Below, one piece after another: positions 59,701 through 64,000 of a stretch of DNA of 64,000 bases; the first letter of the stretch is position 1; each line of letters opens with the position of its first letter. This DNA comes from Seminavis robusta (Eukaryota; Bacillariophyta; Bacillariophyceae; Naviculales; Naviculaceae). The translations under genes and the position numbers were made by a program. The notes beneath the pieces were generated by a model. The model saw nothing but the letters and a program-made list of their open reading frames with translations. It was not told the DNA's origin and searched no databases. Location: the NCBI GenBank assembly GCA_903772945.1, contig CAICTM010000008.1, forward strand, positions 124,001-188,000, given 5' to 3'.

Positions 59701-60928
59701 CTTGCGTAATGTAACTGTCGGGGAGTGTGGATGGTTGAATGTACAATTCTAGATCCATTTCAAGCGCCAGTGATTGCCAGGATAGTTTGCTTTGTAGAGT
59801 GTACTTCCCAATGGTAACAAGTGGATCCAATGCCGTGAGAGTATCCAATCCCTTGATTCTGACTTGATTTAGAAGGATTTGTGTTTTCATCCACTTGTCT
59901 TGTCCCTCATATAGAATTCTTGTGCTTTCAGTAATACCGGTAGTATCATCAGTACCATCAGCATTGACAACGAGTACTCCCTGTGGATTGAGAATGTGTT
60001 GTCTGAGGAGTAGATTGGCATTGATTGTGTTTTGTGTAGTATCATAAGTGTTGAGATGTTGGACTGTATCTTGCCAAGCAGTGTCCATCCAGAATCCAAA
60101 TGGATAAGAGTCTGGCTGTTGCCAATTGATGAGTTGTTGATTGGATTGTTGTGTGTTAATAAGCTGGGGGTAGAAAGCCATCATGAGTGTCTCGGCATGC
60201 AAGGGATCATTGAGTTGTTGGGCATTGGCAGAATCCGGATTGTACTGAACCAGGTAGTTTTGTACGTCATTGAGGATTTGATCTAGATCTTGATTGGCCA
60301 TGTCTTCTAGTTCCTGACAAAGTCTAGTTTCCGCCAAATCTTCAAACCTTCCTCTGAACATTCCTTGCAAGGTATCGAGTGTCCATCCCCAGAAGCCACC
60401 GTTGGAAAAGTCGAGTGTTTGGATCTGAATGGTGGGTTGACAAGAAGCAATGTACGAGTCATGAGGAGGGTAGCGGGAATAGTCCAGGGATTCCAAAACA
60501 GTGCGAAGGAGAGCTGCATTGCCGTAGGACTCCACGTAGAGATCACCACTGCCATTGACAATGAGGAGTCCGTAGAACTCGTACCGCGCCGTGCACGTCA
60601 TGTCCAGGCCAGATACCAGAAAGTCCAGGGGGAGTTGTTGACTGGTAGTACTAGCTGCATCGCTAGTCAGCTGAATATCTTGGACGCGCACATTGGAACA
60701 CTGCAAGTCGCTCACTTTCAACGTAAGTCCTCCGGATTCCAGTTCCGAATCTGGAAACCGAATGACAGCCGAGGAGACCAACGCGTTGAAGCCGCTCCAA
60801 TTGGTTGACGACTGCAAGGAACGAAGCTCATAAGAATGACAGCTTTCTATCAATACTGCTACTAGTAGTAAGCTCAGCCAACACAAGGGGCTCATTGCAG
60901 GTCTCCTTCTTCTTGTCATTGATCTCAT
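53750..60928 (-). CDS. large multi-domain membrane protein: paired lumenal modules plus polytopic end
   Basis: Exons in transcript order: 60928-56725, 56638-55688, 55609-55454, 55377-53750, every junction phase 1, giving about 2,312 residues. The start has a signal peptide (WLSLLLVAVLIESCHS). Two related lumenal halves follow, each with a GLDTLTALDPLVTIG / GIDSITHLDPFVVVG strand, an ILPCFL/VLPCLL block, YCWL/FCWL, CVSCSSP/CVSCTSP and CPH..YDP. Each half ends in a helix (about residue 925; nt about 56120-56060). The first half's SGLDMTCTARYEFYG and the Cys near FWGWTLDTL recall BPI/LBP-like (TULIP) lipid-binding folds; this is tentative. The last third has several helices; GIWPYVKLL, with LLWIDALTKLSIVDIFTM, resembles PqiA-type membrane proteins. 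A long Ser-rich cytoplasmic loop and tail follow. Lipid transport at a membrane is inference. Confidence 0.8.
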
Positions 60929-61563
60929 AGCTAGCTACTAGTAGATGGATAGATAGCTATCTGATTAGTATTGAAGTGAGGATTTGTGGGTTGGTCATCT
61001 GCAGATCAACTCATTCAGTTCCGAGTGGTCGTGCAGTAGACAGCGATGGGACGAAAGAAGTGACAAGCAAGGATCAAAGCCGCGTGCTACCACCGCTATT
61101 AGTAGTACTGTAGAAGAGGTCGTGCCATTAGAGCGGTCGGTCAGGTCGCTCATTTTTTCATTCCCAGGTTTGTCCTCTTGCGAGTTCACTACTGTTACTG
61201 CTACAGTCACAATCCTTCCAGGCCCAAATTTCAACCTTATTTAGGCCAACAGCGGACACGGAGCTTGTATGTGTGTTCCGAGTGAGTGCATCCCTGTCTC
61301 GTCTTTTTGGGAACCAGAGATTTATCAAAACGTCATCGTTTGGTCCATTCACGAAACACTATCTTATTAGGGATAGAGATTTGCAAAAGGGTTCCGGAGA
61401 GCGGATCCAGCCAGGATCTCGATCGACAACAGCAGCAACCAAGCAACCAACCAAGCAACCAACAGCACAAATCTCGCTTTCTATCTACTAGCTAGTAGCC
61501 ACAATAGCAAGCTAATCATTGTCTGAGTTTGATACCTAGATCAAACGTTGCCACAACTGCACT
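60929..61563 (+). promoter_or_regulatory. shared divergent promoter region of genes 7 and 8
   Basis: The 635 bases between two divergent start codons must hold both 5' UTRs and promoters. CTAGCTA runs lie next to both starts (about 60928-60950 and 61488-61500). No TATA box was identified with confidence. Confidence 0.5.
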
Positions 61564-62760
61564 ATGAATACTAAGACTAAGACTAATACTAATACTAAGA
61601 CTAACGATAAAGGTACTACTACTAGTAGTACCGAGTCACCTCTTCTGTTTGCGGATGATTTAGTTTGGAGTGGCCAGATTCTATCGTTTGTTGGCGTTGG
61701 ACAGTATGCTTTTCTAGGAGCTGTCAACAAGAAGATGAATCGACTATACAAAGAGTACTGCAAAATTGAACTCAAGAATAATCCAAGAAAGGTTAAGTCT
61801 AACCCTGAAGATTATTCTGTCAGGCGCTCTGCAGAAATCACAGACACGGTTCATAGCGAAACATTCTGTAACCAGCCACGTGCAGAATACTGGCTCAAGG
61901 ACAATTCCACCAACAGGACACCTGGTCGTCATTTTCAAGTTTGCAATGCAATTGCCACAGTTGGCAATCCCGCTGTCATGCAGTGGGCGCGCCAACAAGG
62001 ATTCCTATATTGTTCATTTACATGTGCTAAAGCTGCTCAACATGGACATTTGGAAATGCTCCAATGGCTGCATGCAAATGGGTGCCCATGGGATGAGTGG
62101 ACATGTGCTCGTGCTGCTGAAGGTGGCCACTTGGAAATTCTGAAGTGGGCTCGTGCAAATGGTTGTCCATGGGATGAGTATACATGTGAGGCGGCTGCTC
62201 AATATGGAAATTTGGAAGTTTTGAAGTGGGCTCGTGAAAATGGCTGTCCATGGGATGAGTATACATGTACACGTGCTGCTCGATATGGACATTTGGAGGT
62301 TTTGAAGTGGGCCCGTGAAAATGGTTGTCCATGGAATTATCACACATGTGCCGTTGCTGCTGGAAATGGGAATTTGGAAATTCTAAAGTGGGCTCATGAA
62401 AATGGTTGTCCATGGGATGAAGATACATGTCATTATGCTGCACAAAATGGCCATTTGGAAACACTAAAGTGGGCTCGTGAAAATGAGTGTCCATGGAATG
62501 AACGAACATGTGCTCAAGCTGCTGAAGGTGGACACTTGGAGGTTTTGAAGTGGTTACGAGAGAATGGTTGTCCCTGGGATGCAGGGACATGTACCCATGC
62601 TGCTGCATATGGGCATTTGGAAATTCTAAAGTGGGCTCGTGAAAATGGTTGTCCATGGGATGAAGATACATATCGAGAAGCCTACATGTGTGACAACAGC
62701 GAAATGATTGAGTGGCTATGTGACAACGGCTGCCCTGGGTCTCATTCTGGAGGACACTGA
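61564..62760 (+). CDS. ankyrin-repeat protein with F-box-like N-terminus
   Basis: Single exon, 398 residues. It starts with a hexanucleotide-type coding repeat (Asn-Thr-Lys-Thr). Residues about 26-65 (ADDLVWSGQILSFVGVGQYA, then FLGAVNKKMNRLY) look like an F-box: a helical motif with conserved hydrophobics. From residue 157 there are nine units of exactly 27 residues with consensus AA..GHLEVLKWARENGCPWDE.TC, the last one degenerate; one or two more diverged units precede them. The conserved Trp-Ala-Arg and GCPWDE are typical of the ankyrin-type families abundant in stramenopiles and giant viruses. Likely a protein-binding scaffold, possibly a ubiquitin-ligase adaptor if the F-box is real. It ends in SHSGGH. 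Confidence 0.85.
   Translation: MNTKTKTNTNTKTNDKGTTTSSTESPLLFADDLVWSGQILSFVGVGQYAFLGAVNKKMNRLYKEYCKIELKNNPRKVKSNPEDYSVRRSAEITDTVHSETFCNQPRAEYWLKDNSTNRTPGRHFQVCNAIATVGNPAVMQWARQQGFLYCSFTCAKAAQHGHLEMLQWLHANGCPWDEWTCARAAEGGHLEILKWARANGCPWDEYTCEAAAQYGNLEVLKWARENGCPWDEYTCTRAARYGHLEVLKWARENGCPWNYHTCAVAAGNGNLEILKWAHENGCPWDEDTCHYAAQNGHLETLKWARENECPWNERTCAQAAEGGHLEVLKWLRENGCPWDAGTCTHAAAYGHLEILKWARENGCPWDEDTYREAYMCDNSEMIEWLCDNGCPGSHSGGH
62032..62760 (+). repeat. 81-bp coding tandem repeat (ankyrin units)
   Basis: Unit starts at 62032, 62113, 62194, 62275, 62356, 62437, 62518, 62599 and 62680, with no length variation. Confidence 0.92.
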
Positions 62761-64000
62761 CGTCATTTATGGTAGAAGAGTTAGAAATTGAATCAAAACT
62801 AGACAATGTTTAGTGCGATCTGGTTACATGGACCACTCAGAACTTCAGTAAAGAAGCAGCTGCTTGTTTCAATAGTAGTAGCACTTGTACGGGTAGGTGG
62901 TTTGTGACAGTTGCACCCACCAAAAGGAAGAGTCGAGTCTGTGGACCGAAATGGGCCGTCCATGGGTTCAGATTGCTCGCTCTGTATCCAACGTAGTACC
63001 GGTACGGTAGGTGTGCCAGTCGCAATTTCCATATAGTGAGCGTAGTACCGATAGCCACTGGCCTGTAGAGGCGTTTTTGTGGCTCGGCGAAAGAGGAAGT
63101 GTCATGGTGGCTTCATGAAACAACAGGTAGTGAATTGGGTCAAGAAATGACAAAGATTCATGTACGGACGATCTCTAGAGAAGTCAACCATGCATGAATC
63201 GTGGGTACTGTAACAACCGCCGAGAGTGCTTGGAGGCGCTGGAAGCGTTCGAAAGAAGCAATAGCACCACGTGCTGTGCAATGTACCAAGAAAGCCTCAT
63301 CGAAAGATACGTCGAACGTCAAATAGTAGAACCCTACTGTACGAGGGATCCATGCACATTGGCACGAGAAGCAAGAAGTTCGAGGAACGGAACGAGACAC
63401 GAGCATGGACGGATAGTACGAGCATGAACGATCGACGTCCGGAGCCATGCCAGTCTAGTGGAGTCAGTGGCTCGCTCGAAGAAGCCAACAGCTGCAAGCA
63501 AAACAGGAGTTGGATCCAGGACGGAGGCAGGGTAATTGAACAGATAGCAAGGTGGCTGCAGCTCAAGTGAAGTAAGGAGCGATCTTTGCAGCACACTAGT
63601 ATCGTAGCTACCGGTACGGTACAATACGCTAGCAAACAAAACCTCTGTTTGATCGCTCGCTCGTGTCCAATGGTTCGTGGTCCCTGCTGCTCTCGCTCTG
63701 GCTGGGATGCACCTCCTCAATAGCAGCCAGTGTGCGTGAATAGCCGTACTACGGTTAAAGCAAGCTGCCACACGAAGCGCGGTCTATGGTGCTGCAGAAT
63801 CGAATCTGCTCTAGCCAGAGACTAGCTAGTAGGTAGTAGGCATCAATTGCTGCCTGGCCTGTGCCTTGCTCGTTCTGGTCGGGACGGGCATCCCGTACTA
63901 GCTAGTACCTGGTACCGGCCTACTAGTACTCGAAGCCTGAACATACATGTTCACGTGTTGACAAGGGAAATCGCAAATCGCAGAGTTGCTTGTTGCTAGC
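62761..64000 (+). other. 3' flank of gene 8; no gene seen
   Basis: About 1.2 kb. Open frames of 60-145 codons occur on both strands (the longest on the minus strand around 63334-63771), but none has a recognisable domain, repeat or membrane signature. CTAG and GGTACC-type short repeats occur near 63825-63935. Confidence 0.4.

Noticed and set aside
62027-62806. Minus-strand 259-codon frame opposite the ankyrin repeats
   Set aside because: The periodicity equals the sense 81-bp unit; no domain is recognisable in it.
63334-63771. Minus-strand 145-codon open frame near the window end
   Set aside because: No recognisable domain or membrane pattern; similar-length open frames occur on the other strand there.
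1-64000. tRNA or rRNA genes
   Set aside because: No cloverleaf with proper A and B boxes, nor any rRNA-like conserved stretch, was recognised by eye; a dedicated scan could not be run.

Overview
The window is nuclear DNA of a microbial eukaryote, most likely a raphid pennate diatom resembling Seminavis robusta. The taxonomic call is inference. It rests on short GT-AG introns of about 75-115 bases, very long Pro-Ser-Thr arrays (PSxxPS and TPGSPS types) of the kind abundant in diatom surface proteins, a receptor-type cyclase fused to a phosphodiesterase, 27-residue ankyrin repeats of the 'LKWARENGCPWDE' type common in stramenopiles, and fragments of RNase H-bearing non-LTR retrotransposons.

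Layout. 1-4605 (+): the 3' part of an intron-rich receptor nucleotide cyclase-phosphodiesterase gene (14 exons visible). 4606-7935: non-coding DNA with a duplicated segment whose second copy is split by a dead reverse-transcriptase fragment. 7936-53318 (+): five tandem, same-strand paralogues of one mosaic surface-protein family (here genes 2 to 6). 53750-60928 (-): a four-exon gene for a protein of about 2,300 residues with two related lumenal lipid-transfer-like halves and a multi-span membrane end. 61564-62760 (+): a single-exon ankyrin-repeat protein with an F-box-like start. 62761-64000: no gene seen.

The surface-protein family is the main content. Genes 3 to 6 share a three-exon front end: an acidic N-terminal tail with a conserved 'CSYFSDS..SSIDS..REAAIRAGF' block, an Ala/Gly-rich hydrophobic segment that starts at exon 2, and two Cys-containing extracellular domains separated by a Ser/Thr/Pro linker. 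Gene 2 has the same two domains behind an unrelated N-terminus with an ordinary transmembrane helix. After domain 2 all five run into long TPGSPS and PSxxPS stalks, then end in different heads: a proprotein-convertase P domain (gene 2), a ricin-type beta-trefoil (genes 3 and 4), an unrecognised Gly/Ser-rich domain plus a beta-trefoil (gene 5), or a repeat tail only (gene 6). They read as type II membrane proteins that hold exchangeable binding heads away from the cell on mucin-like stalks. Adhesion or cell-wall attachment is inference.

One LINE family has struck this array three times. Copy 1 sits in exon 1 of gene 3 with a perfect 19-bp target duplication, copy 3 in exon 1 of gene 6 with a perfect 16-bp duplication, and copy 2 lies downstream of gene 3. 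Genes 3 and 6 therefore look broken in this haplotype. Genes 2, 4, 5 and 6 also carry many frame breaks inside their repeat arrays. Where I compared copies these were single-base deletions, and one 90-base patch in gene 6 is homopolymer-rich nonsense, so I suspect consensus errors there rather than biology.
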